Below are positions 1 through 5,749 of a DNA stretch of 5,749 nucleotides, one piece after another. The stretch is from Lysobacteraceae bacterium (GTDB taxonomy: Bacteria; Pseudomonadota; Gammaproteobacteria; Xanthomonadales; Xanthomonadaceae). Both the position numbers and the translations under genes were made by a program. The DNA is taken from positions 1 to 5,749 of the forward strand of contig JAGNNB010000217.1 of the NCBI GenBank assembly GCA_017990865.1, read 5' to 3'. The notes under the pieces are model-generated. The model saw only the letters and a list, made by a program, of their open reading frames with translations. It ran no database searches and was not told where the DNA came from. How positions within the stretch are numbered: position 1 is the first letter of the stretch; each line of letters starts with the position of its first letter.

Positions 1-640
1 CCTCGAACGTGCGCAGATTGCGATTGTTAACGCCGATCAGCGGCACGCGGCCGCGCATCGCGGGCAGGCGCAGCGCGCGCTGCAGTTCCGCGGCGTCGTG
101 CACTTCCACCAGCACATCCATGCCCAGCGTCATCGCCTCGGCGTACAGCTCGGACATGCGCTCGTCGTCCAACGCGGCGGCGATCAGCAGCACGCAGTCG
201 GCGCCGAGCGCGCGCGCCTCCACCACTTGGTAGGTGTCGATGGTGAAGTCCTTGCGCAACACCGGCAGTGCGCAGGCCTCGCGCGCCTGCTGCAGATACG
301 CATCGGCGCCCTGGAAGAAATCGACATCGGTCAACACCGACAGGCACGCCGCACCGGCGGCTTCGTAACTCCGCGCGATCGCGGCCGGGTCGAAATGATC
401 GCGGATCACGCCTTTCGACGGGCTGGCTTTCTTCGCCTCGGCGATCACCGCGGGTACGCCGGCCGCGCGTTTGGCTTCGATCGCGGCGATAAAGCCGCGC
501 GGCGGCGATGCGGCGGCGGCGCGTTCGCGCAGCGCGGCCAGCGGCGTATGCGCGGCGCGTTCGGCGATCTCCTCGACTTTGCGGTCGAGAATGCGTTGCA
601 AGATATCCGCGCGCGGCGCGTTGGCGTGGTCGGTGGTCAT
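1..640 (-). CDS. trpC: Indole-3-glycerol phosphate synthase, 3' end cut by window edge
   Basis: TrpC converts 1-(2-carboxyphenylamino)-1-deoxyribulose 5-phosphate to indole-3-glycerol phosphate in cytoplasmic tryptophan synthesis. From the ATG at 640-638 the frame stays open for 213 codons to the window edge; the family is usually about 265 residues, so the C-terminal fifth is missing. Visible (beta/alpha)8-barrel motifs are [12 protein letters not shown] (residues 67-77 region, with E68 and K70), SVLTD (101-105), FFQG (108-111), VLRKDF (127-132, with K130), EAR (141-143), VLVEVH (176-181, with E179) and IGVNNRNL (202-209). These match the known catalytic lysines, glutamates and asparagine of the family; the late ESG motif lies outside the window. 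The start gives about eight residues before the usual (S)DIL beginning, and no clear Shine-Dalgarno precedes it. It lies 65 bp downstream of the ABM gene on the same strand, probably in one operon. The identity is secure from direct translation. Confidence 0.96.
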   Translation of the reverse strand, partial: MTTDHANAPRADILQRILDRKVEEIAERAAHTPLAALRERAAAASPPRGFIAAIEAKRAAGVPAVIAEAKKASPSKGVIRDHFDPAAIARSYEAAGAACLSVLTDVDFFQGADAYLQQAREACALPVLRKDFTIDTYQVVEARALGADCVLLIAAALDDERMSELYAEAMTLGMDVLVEVHDAAELQRALRLPAMRGRVPLIGVNNRNLRTFE

Positions 641-648
641 GGTCGGTC

Positions 649-672
649 GGAAATACCGTTGGAAATACGGTC
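649..672. repeat. Short tandem repeat, two 12-bp units, in the trpC leader
   Basis: GGAAATACCGTT (649-660) is followed at once by GGAAATACGGTC (661-672), matching at 10 of 12 positions on the plus strand. It sits 9-32 bp upstream of the trpC start codon, where the ribosome would bind. The A/T-rich core stands out from the GC-rich surroundings. It may be a chance duplication or a small leader element; nothing in the sequence gives it a function. Confidence 0.45.
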
Positions 673-705
673 GGCGATGCGTGCGGCTAGCGGGACGTTC
701 GCGCG

Positions 706-1083
706 TCAGATCGATTTGGCGAACCAATCGTAGGCGCGTTCGACTTTCGCGACGCGGGTGATATAGCGAGTGTACCAATCGCGACGCCCGCGGTTGCGGG
801 TCGCGGCGTGTTCGGCCTGATGCTTCCAACCCAGAATCGCCGCCTCGGTGCGCCAGTAACTGACGGTGATGCCGACGCCGTCGGCACCGCGCACGCTCTC
901 CATGCCGAGATAGCCGGGTTGCTCGCGCGCGAGTTCGATCATCCGCTCGGCCGCTTCGGCGTAGCCGTCGGCATCCGCGTCGTTGCGCTGCGAAGTGAAC
1001 ACGACCGCGTAGTACGGCGGTTCCGGCGTCTCGGCGAAACGCGGGTCGTGCGTGGGCGCGAACGCGGGCATATGCATGCTCAT
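706..1083 (-). CDS. ABM-domain (antibiotic biosynthesis monooxygenase fold) small protein
   Basis: This encodes a 125-residue soluble protein with no signal peptide or membrane segment. Residues 23-118 read as a dimeric alpha/beta-barrel (ABM, ferredoxin-like) domain: strand [10 protein letters not shown] (24-33), helix [16 protein letters not shown] (40-55), then [10 protein letters not shown] (56-65), [16 protein letters not shown] (72-87), HQAEH (88-92) and the tail [20 protein letters not shown] (99-118). That pattern is typical of the YgiN/ABM-like proteins often annotated 'antibiotic biosynthesis monooxygenase'. The name is a fold label; members include quinol oxygenases, heme-degrading enzymes and proteins of unknown activity, and I cannot assign a substrate. 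The start ATG overlaps the trpD stop as ATGA, which favours translational coupling; ATGs at residues 3 and 5 are alternatives. trpC follows 65 bp downstream. It may act on or protect a tryptophan-pathway product, or may just ride in the operon. Confidence 0.85.
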   Translation of the reverse strand: MSMHMPAFAPTHDPRFAETPEPPYYAVVFTSQRNDADADGYAEAAERMIELAREQPGYLGMESVRGADGVGITVSYWRTEAAILGWKHQAEHAATRNRGRRDWYTRYITRVAKVERAYDWFAKSI

Positions 1084-2114
1084 GCGGACGCGAGTTTCTG
1101 CGTGGTGCCGATGAAATGTTCCAGTTTCCCTCGCGCATCGCCGCTGGCGATCGCAGCGCGCGCCGCTTCGATGCCGTGCGCGATGGTGTCGACGCGACCG
1201 GCGACGTACAGCGCCGCGCCCGCGTTCAAGCACACAATGTCGCGCGGCAACCCCGGTTTGTTGTCCAAGGCCTGCAGCAGCATGGTCTTCGATTCCTCCG
1301 CGTCGGCGACCCGCAGATTGCGGCTGGCGGCCATGCCGATGCCGAAATCCTCGGGATGGATTTCGTACTCGCGCACTTGGCCGTCGCGCAGTTCGCCCAC
1401 CAGAGTCGCCGCACCGAGCGAAAGTTCGTCCATGCCGTCGCGCCCCCACACCACCAGCGCGCGCTCGGCACCGAGTTGCTGCAGTACGCGCGCCTGGATA
1501 CCCACCAAATCCGGATGGAACACGCCCATCAGGATATTCGGCGCGTCGGCCGGATTGGTCAGCGGGCCGAGGATATTGAACATCGTGCGCACGCCCATTT
1601 CGCGGCGCACCGGGGCCACTTGTTTCATCGCCGGGTGATGCACCGGCGCGAACATGAAACCGATCCCGGTTTCCTCGATGCAGCGCGCGACGGCATGCGG
1701 GGCCAATTCGATCTTCGCGCCGAGCGCTTCCAGCACATCGGCGCTGCCTGATTTCGACGAAACGCTGCGATTGCCGTGTTTGGCGACCTTCGCGCCGGCC
1801 GCCGCCACCACGAAGATGCTGGCGGTGGAAATATTGAAGGTATGCGCACCGTCGCCGCCGGTGCCGACGATATCGACCAAGCGCGCGCGATCGGCGATCT
1901 CGACTTTGTGCGAGAACTCGCGCAGCACCGACGCGGCGGCGGCGATCTCGCCGACGGTTTCCTTCTTCACTCGCAAGCCGGTGAGGATGGCCGCGGTCAT
2001 GGCCGGCGAGACTTCGCCGCGCATGATCTGGCGCATCAGATCCACCATTTCGTCGTGGAAGATCTCGCGATGCTCGATGGTGCGTTGCAGGGCTTCTTGT
2101 GCGGTGATGGGCAT
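1080..2114 (-). CDS. trpD: Anthranilate phosphoribosyltransferase
   Basis: TrpD transfers phosphoribosyl from PRPP to anthranilate, giving N-(5'-phosphoribosyl)-anthranilate, the second step of tryptophan synthesis in the cytoplasm. The 344-residue length is normal for the family. Visible motifs are a helical N-terminal domain ending [10 protein letters not shown] (44-53), the PRPP-binding GTGGD (84-88), NISTA (94-98), the [15 protein letters not shown] block (112-126), the anthranilate-contacting HHPAMK and RREMGVRT stretch (159-177), ILGPLTNPA (181-189) and the metal-binding GMDE (227-230). I chose the ATG at 2114-2112 because [23 protein letters not shown] matches Xanthomonas TrpD as I recall it; a 19-residue upstream extension in frame is proline-rich and unlike the family. 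No Shine-Dalgarno is visible; the minus strand upstream instead reads CCTCCTCC. trpG lies 141 bp upstream and the ABM gene overlaps the stop by 4 bp. Confidence 0.97.
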   Translation of the reverse strand: MPITAQEALQRTIEHREIFHDEMVDLMRQIMRGEVSPAMTAAILTGLRVKKETVGEIAAAASVLREFSHKVEIADRARLVDIVGTGGDGAHTFNISTASIFVVAAAGAKVAKHGNRSVSSKSGSADVLEALGAKIELAPHAVARCIEETGIGFMFAPVHHPAMKQVAPVRREMGVRTMFNILGPLTNPADAPNILMGVFHPDLVGIQARVLQQLGAERALVVWGRDGMDELSLGAATLVGELRDGQVREYEIHPEDFGIGMAASRNLRVADAEESKTMLLQALDNKPGLPRDIVCLNAGAALYVAGRVDTIAHGIEAARAAIASGDARGKLEHFIGTTQKLASA

Positions 2115-2164
2115 GGGATCGATAGGTCGCGGAGGAGGCGTGGCGTTCGCGGGAACCGGGTTCT

Positions 2165-2176
2165 GCCGCAAGCGGC
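2165..2176. repeat. Small palindrome beside the REP-like element
   Basis: GCCGC-AA-GCGGC is a perfect 12-bp palindrome directly next to the larger inverted repeat in the trpG-trpD gap. GCGGCTC (2172-2178) is also complementary to GAGCCGC (2193-2199) inside the left arm of the larger repeat, so the two structures could be alternatives in RNA. It may simply be a remnant of another repeat copy. Confidence 0.4.
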
Positions 2177-2178
2177 TC

Positions 2179-2246
2179 TGTGGGAGCGGCGTGAGCCGCG
2201 ACGAATCGATCCCTCAAGGTGGGTCGCGGCTTACGCCGCTCCTACA
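2179..2246. repeat. REP-like imperfect inverted repeat between trpG and trpD
   Basis: The left arm (2179-2202, TGTGGGAGCGGCGTGAGC...) and right arm (2223-2246, ending TTACGCCGCTCCTACA) are complementary over 24 bp with two mismatches, separated by a 20-nt loop. In plus-strand RNA the two mismatches become G-U pairs; in minus-strand RNA, the sense of the trp genes, they are A-C mismatches. I recall GTGGGAGCGGCGT-type palindromes as common dispersed repeats in Xanthomonadaceae genomes, so a REP/MITE-like element is the best reading. There is no T-tract after the stem in either direction, so it does not look like an intrinsic terminator. In a trpG-trpD transcript it would form a strong internal hairpin, which can stabilise upstream mRNA or alter downstream expression. 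Confidence 0.8.
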
Positions 2247-2255
2247 ACGAGGCGA

Positions 2256-2834
2256 TCAATGCGTCAGGAAATTCTTCAGAAGCGCGTGGCCATGCTCGGT
2301 GAGGATGGATTCGGGGTGGAACTGCACGCCTTCGACCGGATGCTCGCGATGGCGCAGGCCCATGATCTCTTCGACGCTGCCGTCGTCGTTCTCGGTCCAG
2401 GCGGTCACTTCCAGCGCGTCGGGCAAGGTGCCGCGATCGACCACCAGCGAGTGGTAGCGGGTGGCTTCGTAGCCGTCGGGCAGGCCGGCGAACACGCCAT
2501 GCCCGGTGTGGCGGATGCGCGAGGTCTTGCCGTGCATGATCCGCCCCGCCCGCACCACATCGCCGCCGTAGGCTTGGCCGATGCTTTGATGTCCCAGACA
2601 GACGCCGAGAATGGGAATGCGCGATCCCAGTTCGCGGATCACATCGACCGACACACCGGCCTCGTTCGGCGTGCAAGGACCGGGCGATATCACGATGCGT
2701 TCCGGCCGCATGGCGTCGATCTGCGCGACCGTCAACTCGTCGTTGCGCACCACCTTCACTTCCGCCCCCAGCGACTGCAGGTACTGCACCAGGTTGTAGG
2801 TGAAGCTGTCGTAGTTGTCGATCATCAAAAGCAC
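2256..2834 (-). CDS. trpG: Anthranilate synthase component II, glutamine amidotransferase
   Basis: TrpG hydrolyses glutamine and passes ammonia to TrpE, which makes anthranilate from chorismate; in many bacteria the same subunit can also serve aminodeoxychorismate synthase (pabA role). Read from GTG at 2834-2832 it is 192 residues, normal for the family. Class I amidotransferase motifs are all present: [12 protein letters not shown] (4-15), [12 protein letters not shown] (49-60), the nucleophile elbow [11 protein letters not shown] (77-87, with C79), HGKTS (101-105), YHSL (127-130) and [16 protein letters not shown] (167-182, with H173 and E175). The GTG start gives [11 protein letters not shown], the N-terminus I recall for Xanthomonas TrpG; ATG at 2825 would remove the first-strand residues, and neither has a strong Shine-Dalgarno. 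The protease stop codon lies only 31 bp upstream, leaving little room for a separate promoter. TrpE is not in the window. Gene identity is firm; the start is less so. Confidence 0.95.
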   Translation of the reverse strand: MLLMIDNYDSFTYNLVQYLQSLGAEVKVVRNDELTVAQIDAMRPERIVISPGPCTPNEAGVSVDVIRELGSRIPILGVCLGHQSIGQAYGGDVVRAGRIMHGKTSRIRHTGHGVFAGLPDGYEATRYHSLVVDRGTLPDALEVTAWTENDDGSVEEIMGLRHREHPVEGVQFHPESILTEHGHALLKNFLTH

Positions 2835-2865
2835 GAGGGCGCTCGCATCCGGTCGGCCTTGCAAT

Positions 2866-4524
2866 TTATCGGCGCGGCCCCGGGTTGGCAAACCGATTCG
2901 TTCCGTCGATCGCTCGGGGCGGGCTTGCGGGCGCGGCCGGCGCCGCGACCGGCTTGCCGCTCACCCGTCGCGGCGGCGCGGGCAGGGTTTGCCGCGGGTT
3001 GGGCTTGATGCTGACCACGAAGCCCTGCGCGGTGGCCGATTCGACCTTCACCCGGAACGCGTAGTCGGGCGAAATCCAGGTCTCGCCGACTTTGAACATG
3101 CTGCCTTCGTTGTTCGCGCGATTGGCCGGCGGCTGATCGGCGTCGACGCTCCACGCCGGCTCTTTGCGCGAGGTCAGCACTTCATGAATGATCACCGCGT
3201 CGCCGGCGAGCCGGTTTTCGTAGTCGCCGGTGCGCTTGCGGGCTTCGAGGGTGAAATAGCGCGTGCTCTGGCTGGGATACGCCAGCGTGATCATCTGCAG
3301 ATTGGCCGAACCGGGCAGACTGGCGCGATCCAGCGTCAACGACGTCGCCGCTGTGCCGGCGTTGACGGTGCGTTTGCGCGCAGTGGCCACCCAGCCCAGA
3401 CGGTTTCGAGAATAGATGTTGATGTGCTTGGGCAACGTGCCGTACGTGGTATTGGGCACGCCGTTGTTCCAAGCGTCGCTCATCACGTCCCAGGTGTTGT
3501 CGTACGGGTCGCTGTCGTTGTCGGAATTGTTGGCGTGCGGCAAACCGTAGGCGTGACCCATTTCGTGCGACAGCGGCGCGAGATTGCCGAACGACCACGG
3601 CGGGTTCCAGGTGCTGCTCCAGCATTTGTTGATGCCGTCGAGCGTGGCGCAATGGCCGCCGCCCCAGGCATAACCGTCGAGATTGTCGTTGAACATCATG
3701 TTCACGCCCTGCACGCCGCCGTTGATGGCGAAATTCACGTTGGCGTCGTGCGCGGCGGTGCAATCCTGGAACAGCTTGGTCAGATCGGCCTTGTCTTTGT
3801 TGGTCGTCGTGTCGAGCGTCACGTAGTACGACCGCGGCTGCGGCAAGGTCGCCCAGCCATAGGCGTTGCTGCCGCCCAGATTGATCTGGCCGAAGGACAC
3901 TTCCTGCCAGTAATGGCCGAGTTGACCGATGGCGTTGCCGTACTGGCCCTGGAAGAAGCTGAGCGGCTTCTGTTCGGTCGGCTGATCGGCGAATTTGCAC
4001 ATCAGCGTGACCCAGGACGTGGTGCCCGCGATCGCCGCTACGACGTCCTTCGTTGCGCGATCTTTCGCCAGAAGATCGTCGATCGGCACGATCGCATCGG
4101 GCATCAGCACGTCGCCGACGCGGGGCGCATTCGCGGTTTTCGCGACGCTGAGGCCGACCGCGACGCGTCGACCGTACAACGCGTATAAATCGTCCGCCGC
4201 GAGCAATGCGCGATCGGGATCCAGCGCATGGCGAAGCCCGTTGTCCTCGACGACCGCGACCCGGAAGACGTGCTCCAACGCCGCAGGCTTCGCCGCCGCA
4301 GACGCGGTCATCGCATCCGGCGGCGCATCGCCCCACTCCAATTCCAAGCGGCCGAGCAGAATGTCCTTCGGTACGACCGCCGGCGGGCGAACGCCGCGAT
4401 CTTCGGGGCGCACGCCGCGCTGCAGGCGCGTGGCCGCGGCCTGGGCGCCGAGCAACACGCCGCTCGCGGCGAGAACGGCGCCGATCCGTAGCGTCCAGGC
4501 GGTGCTGGGGAGAATCGATGGCAT
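2866..4524 (-). CDS. Secreted M6-like metzincin zinc metalloprotease
   Basis: This encodes a 552-residue predicted exported zinc endopeptidase. Residues 1-31 look like a Sec signal peptide: a short N-region with R13, the hydrophobic core [13 protein letters not shown], and an AQAAA cleavage region. Residues 32-165 may be a propeptide. The catalytic domain starts near [12 protein letters not shown] (171-182) and continues through FFQGQYGN...[15 protein letters not shown] (190-218), a pattern typical of M6-family domains. The zinc motif HEXXHXXGXXH is complete as [11 protein letters not shown] (320-330), followed by an Asp/Asn-rich loop (332-343) and a Met-turn WDVMS (345-349). Cysteines 176, 255, 292 and 301 could form disulfides. 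A beta-rich region (about 380-510) and a Pro/Arg-rich tail (510-552) follow. The ATG at 4524 is backed by the signal peptide, with weak GAGCAGG upstream. The substrate is unknown; nutrition, predation or virulence are guesses. It is divergent from prmA and 31 bp ahead of trpG. Confidence 0.9.
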   Translation of the reverse strand: MPSILPSTAWTLRIGAVLAASGVLLGAQAAATRLQRGVRPEDRGVRPPAVVPKDILLGRLELEWGDAPPDAMTASAAAKPAALEHVFRVAVVEDNGLRHALDPDRALLAADDLYALYGRRVAVGLSVAKTANAPRVGDVLMPDAIVPIDDLLAKDRATKDVVAAIAGTTSWVTLMCKFADQPTEQKPLSFFQGQYGNAIGQLGHYWQEVSFGQINLGGSNAYGWATLPQPRSYYVTLDTTTNKDKADLTKLFQDCTAAHDANVNFAINGGVQGVNMMFNDNLDGYAWGGGHCATLDGINKCWSSTWNPPWSFGNLAPLSHEMGHAYGLPHANNSDNDSDPYDNTWDVMSDAWNNGVPNTTYGTLPKHINIYSRNRLGWVATARKRTVNAGTAATSLTLDRASLPGSANLQMITLAYPSQSTRYFTLEARKRTGDYENRLAGDAVIIHEVLTSRKEPAWSVDADQPPANRANNEGSMFKVGETWISPDYAFRVKVESATAQGFVVSIKPNPRQTLPAPPRRVSGKPVAAPAAPASPPRAIDGTNRFANPGPRR

Positions 4525-4563
4525 GACGGCCTGCTCGGTGCACTGCGTAGCAGCGACCGTCGG

Positions 4564-4569
4564 ATGCTA
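4564..4569 (-). promoter_or_regulatory. Candidate extended -10 for the protease gene
   Basis: Read on the minus strand, TGC-TAGCAT forms a TGN extended -10 with 4 of 6 matches to TATAAT, about 40 bp upstream of the protease ATG. No good -35 hexamer lies 16-18 bp further up. A start of transcription near 4557 would leave a leader of about 33 nt. This is motif reading only. Confidence 0.28.
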
Positions 4570-4692
4570 GCACCGGGTCGCGACGACCGACCGAGCCGCA
4601 CCGCACGATTCGGGCGAGGGACGACGAACGGCGCGACGCTGGGCCTCGACGGCATACGGGCGGCGGGCGGACGGGAATGCAGCCGCTCGCGT

Positions 4693-4698
4693 TATCCT
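4693..4698 (+). promoter_or_regulatory. Candidate -10 element for prmA
   Basis: TATCCT, in the context GTTATCCTTGC, matches TATAAT at 4 of 6 positions and is the most A/T-rich spot before prmA. Transcription would begin near 4705, leaving a leader of about 32 nt to the GTG at 4737. This position also argues against translation beginning at the upstream ATG at 4677. No clear -35 is visible (ACGGGA at the 17-bp spacing). Confidence 0.33.
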
Positions 4699-4736
4699 TG
4701 CTCGCCCTTTCGCCCCGTGCGCGACGAGACTCACCG

Positions 4737-5714
4737 GTGCCCTATCTCGAACTGTCCCTGCGATGCCGCGAGAGCGACCAACCGCGTTACGAGCGCGCGC
4801 TGGAGGACATCGGCGCGCTCGCCGTGACCTTGTTGGACGCCGATGCGGAAACGCCGAACGAGCGCGCGATTCTGGAACCCGGCGTCGGCGAAATGCCGAT
4901 TTGGGGCGAAGTGGCGCTCTCGGCGCTGTTTCCCGACGATGCCGACGCGCTGCTGCTGCTCTCGGCGCTGGAAGCTTTCGATCCCGGTCTGGATTGGACG
5001 CAGGCGGGGTTCCGCAAAATCGAAGATCAGGACTGGGAGCGGGCGTGGATGGACCAATACGCGCCGCTGCAGTTCGGCGCGAGGACGTGGATCGTGCCCT
5101 GGAATCACGCTCTGCCCGACGGCGCGGACGCGTCGGACGCCGCCGTGGTACGACTCGACCCCGGCCTCGCCTTCGGCTCCGGCACGCATCCGACCACGGC
5201 GTTGTGCCTGCAATGGCTCGATGCGCTGGCCGCCGAAGGCGCGCTGCAGGGCGCGACGGTGCTGGATTTCGGCTGCGGTAGCGGCATTCTGGCCTTGGCG
5301 GCGCTGAAACTGGGCGCGGCGCGCGCCGTGGGCGTCGACAACGACCCGCAAGCGCTGCTCGCCACCGCCGACAACGCGGAGCGCAACGCCGTCGGCGACC
5401 GGCTCGCGGTGTTTCTGCCGCAGGACGAACCCGTCGCGCGCTATCCCATCGTCGTCGCCAATATTCTCGCCGTCGCCCTCGATGCCTTGGCCGAGACGCT
5501 GGCCGCGCGGGTCGCGCCGGGCGGGCGCATCGCCTTGTCCGGCATCCTGGCCGGCCAGGACGCGGAACTGGTCGTGCGCTACGGCCGTTGGTTCGACGGA
5601 TTGCGCGTAACTTCGCTGGAAGATTGGGTGCGCATCGACGGCGTGCGCAAGCACGACGACGGCATCGCGACGGATATCGCCGAAAAACCCGCGAACCCGA
5701 GCGGAACGGCCTGA
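4737..5714 (+). CDS. prmA: Ribosomal protein L11 methyltransferase
   Basis: PrmA uses S-adenosylmethionine to trimethylate ribosomal protein L11 in the cytoplasm. From GTG at 4737 the product is 325 residues; E. coli PrmA is about 293. An N-terminal L11-recognition domain (1-60, [10 protein letters not shown]...ILEPGVGE) is followed by [10 protein letters not shown] (95-104), the family signature [15 protein letters not shown] (140-154), SAM motif [10 protein letters not shown] (175-183), the acidic GVDND (199-203) and catalytic-loop ANIL (241-244), then ALSGIL (266-271) and WVRIDGVRK (297-305). The GTG was chosen because [10 protein letters not shown] is the normal family start; an ATG at 4677 would add 20 unconserved residues and lies upstream of the likely -10. 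No strong Shine-Dalgarno is visible. About 20 residues after the conserved end form a polar tail. The zinc-ribbon gene begins four bases after the stop, suggesting an operon. Confidence 0.97.
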   Translation: MPYLELSLRCRESDQPRYERALEDIGALAVTLLDADAETPNERAILEPGVGEMPIWGEVALSALFPDDADALLLLSALEAFDPGLDWTQAGFRKIEDQDWERAWMDQYAPLQFGARTWIVPWNHALPDGADASDAAVVRLDPGLAFGSGTHPTTALCLQWLDALAAEGALQGATVLDFGCGSGILALAALKLGAARAVGVDNDPQALLATADNAERNAVGDRLAVFLPQDEPVARYPIVVANILAVALDALAETLAARVAPGGRIALSGILAGQDAELVVRYGRWFDGLRVTSLEDWVRIDGVRKHDDGIATDIAEKPANPSGTA

Positions 5715-5718
5715 CGCG

Positions 5719-5749
5719 ATGTTCATCAATTGCCCGTACTGTCGCGCCC
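5719..5749 (+). CDS. Start of a zinc-ribbon protein, cut by window edge
   Basis: Four bases after the prmA stop, an ATG opens the frame M-F-I-N-C-P-Y-C-R-A, which runs off the window after ten codons. The CPYC pair is the first half of a zinc ribbon. I recall that prmA in Xanthomonas-type genomes is often followed by a DUF3426 protein with an MJ0042-type finger and a single membrane segment, and this N-terminus fits, but ten residues cannot prove it. Tight spacing suggests co-transcription with prmA. Confidence 0.6.
   Translation, partial: MFINCPYCRA

Larger units (their letters stand above)
4525..4736. other. Divergent intergenic region, protease / prmA
   Basis: This 212-bp stretch separates two divergently transcribed genes and should hold both promoters. 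I see one weak -10 candidate for each direction, a few short palindromes (GTGCAC, GCTAGC, GTCGCGAC) and a GC-rich body. I see no coding signal, RNA gene, mobile element or terminator in it. Small open frames crossing it are continuations or shadows of neighbouring frames. Confidence 0.6.

Noticed and set aside
98..733. A 211-codon plus-strand open frame opposite trpC
   Set aside because: The minus-strand frame from 640 translates to TrpC with all expected motifs up to the window edge; the plus frame is its shadow.
2131..2142. GGAGGAGG followed by GTG on the plus strand as a ribosome site and start
   Set aside because: The spacing to the GTG is only one base, and the frame is the antisense shadow running into the opposite strand of trpG.
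706..2217. A single 503-codon open frame on the minus strand covering the ABM gene and all of trpD in another frame
   Set aside because: Only its last 125 codons encode a recognisable protein. The rest is an Arg/Ala-rich shadow of trpD, and the ATGA overlap gives a natural ABM start.
2179..2246. Intrinsic terminator after trpG
   Set aside because: The stem is strong but the loop is 20 nt and no T-run follows in either direction; a dispersed palindromic repeat explains it better.
2835..2891. TTG at 2891 as a longer trpG start
   Set aside because: It would overlap the protease stop and add residues unlike any TrpG N-terminus; GTG at 2834 gives the usual [11 protein letters not shown].
1776..3008. 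A 410-codon plus-strand open frame opposite trpD and trpG
   Set aside because: It lies antisense to two clearly identified genes, crosses their intergenic repeat, and has an Arg/His/Gly-rich composition typical of GC-rich antisense frames.
2815..4188. A 457-codon plus-strand open frame opposite the protease
   Set aside because: It is antisense to a protein with a signal peptide and a complete zinc-protease signature, and its translation shows no recognisable motif.
4677..4736. ATG at 4677 as the prmA start, adding a hydrophobic-looking N-terminus
   Set aside because: PrmA is cytoplasmic, the family begins at MPxLEL, and the likely -10 element lies downstream of this ATG.
4731..5729. A 332-codon minus-strand open frame opposite prmA
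   Set aside because: prmA on the plus strand has all its family motifs; the opposite frame is a low-complexity Arg/Gln-rich shadow.

Overview
The window is GC-rich DNA that reads as a gammaproteobacterium of the Xanthomonadaceae/Lysobacteraceae (Xanthomonas/Lysobacter-like). This rests on how closely the TrpG, TrpD, TrpC and PrmA proteins agree with what I recall of Xanthomonas orthologues, on prmA being followed by a zinc-ribbon gene, and on a palindromic repeat of a kind I associate with these genomes. No database search was possible, so the taxonomy is inference.

Layout. About four fifths of the window is one minus-strand array, transcribed from right to left: a secreted metzincin-type zinc protease (4524 to 2866), trpG (2834 to 2256), trpD (2114 to 1080), a small antibiotic-biosynthesis-monooxygenase (ABM) fold protein (1083 to 706) and the 5' four fifths of trpC (640 to beyond position 1). 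Gaps in this array are 31 bp (protease-trpG), 141 bp with a hairpin-forming repeat (trpG-trpD), a 4-bp ATGA overlap (trpD-ABM) and 65 bp (ABM-trpC). To the right, a 212-bp divergent intergenic region (4525-4736) separates the protease from plus-strand prmA (4737-5714). Four bases after prmA, the first ten codons of a CPYC zinc-ribbon protein run off the window.

How the genes work together. TrpG supplies ammonia to anthranilate synthase; its partner TrpE is not in this window. TrpD attaches phosphoribosyl to anthranilate, and TrpC closes the indole ring two steps later. The ABM protein is translationally tied to TrpD but has no known place in the pathway. The protease carries a signal peptide and the full HEXXHXXGXXH plus Met-turn signature, so it should act outside the cytoplasm. 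Its position just upstream of trpG looks like chance linkage or transcriptional sharing rather than shared biochemistry. PrmA methylates ribosomal protein L11.

Nothing here is clearly a new molecular system. The points most worth a second look are the ABM gene embedded between trpD and trpC, the protease gene placed directly in front of trpG, and the palindromic element between trpG and trpD. Long open frames opposite or out of frame with these genes are by-products of high GC content and were left out.
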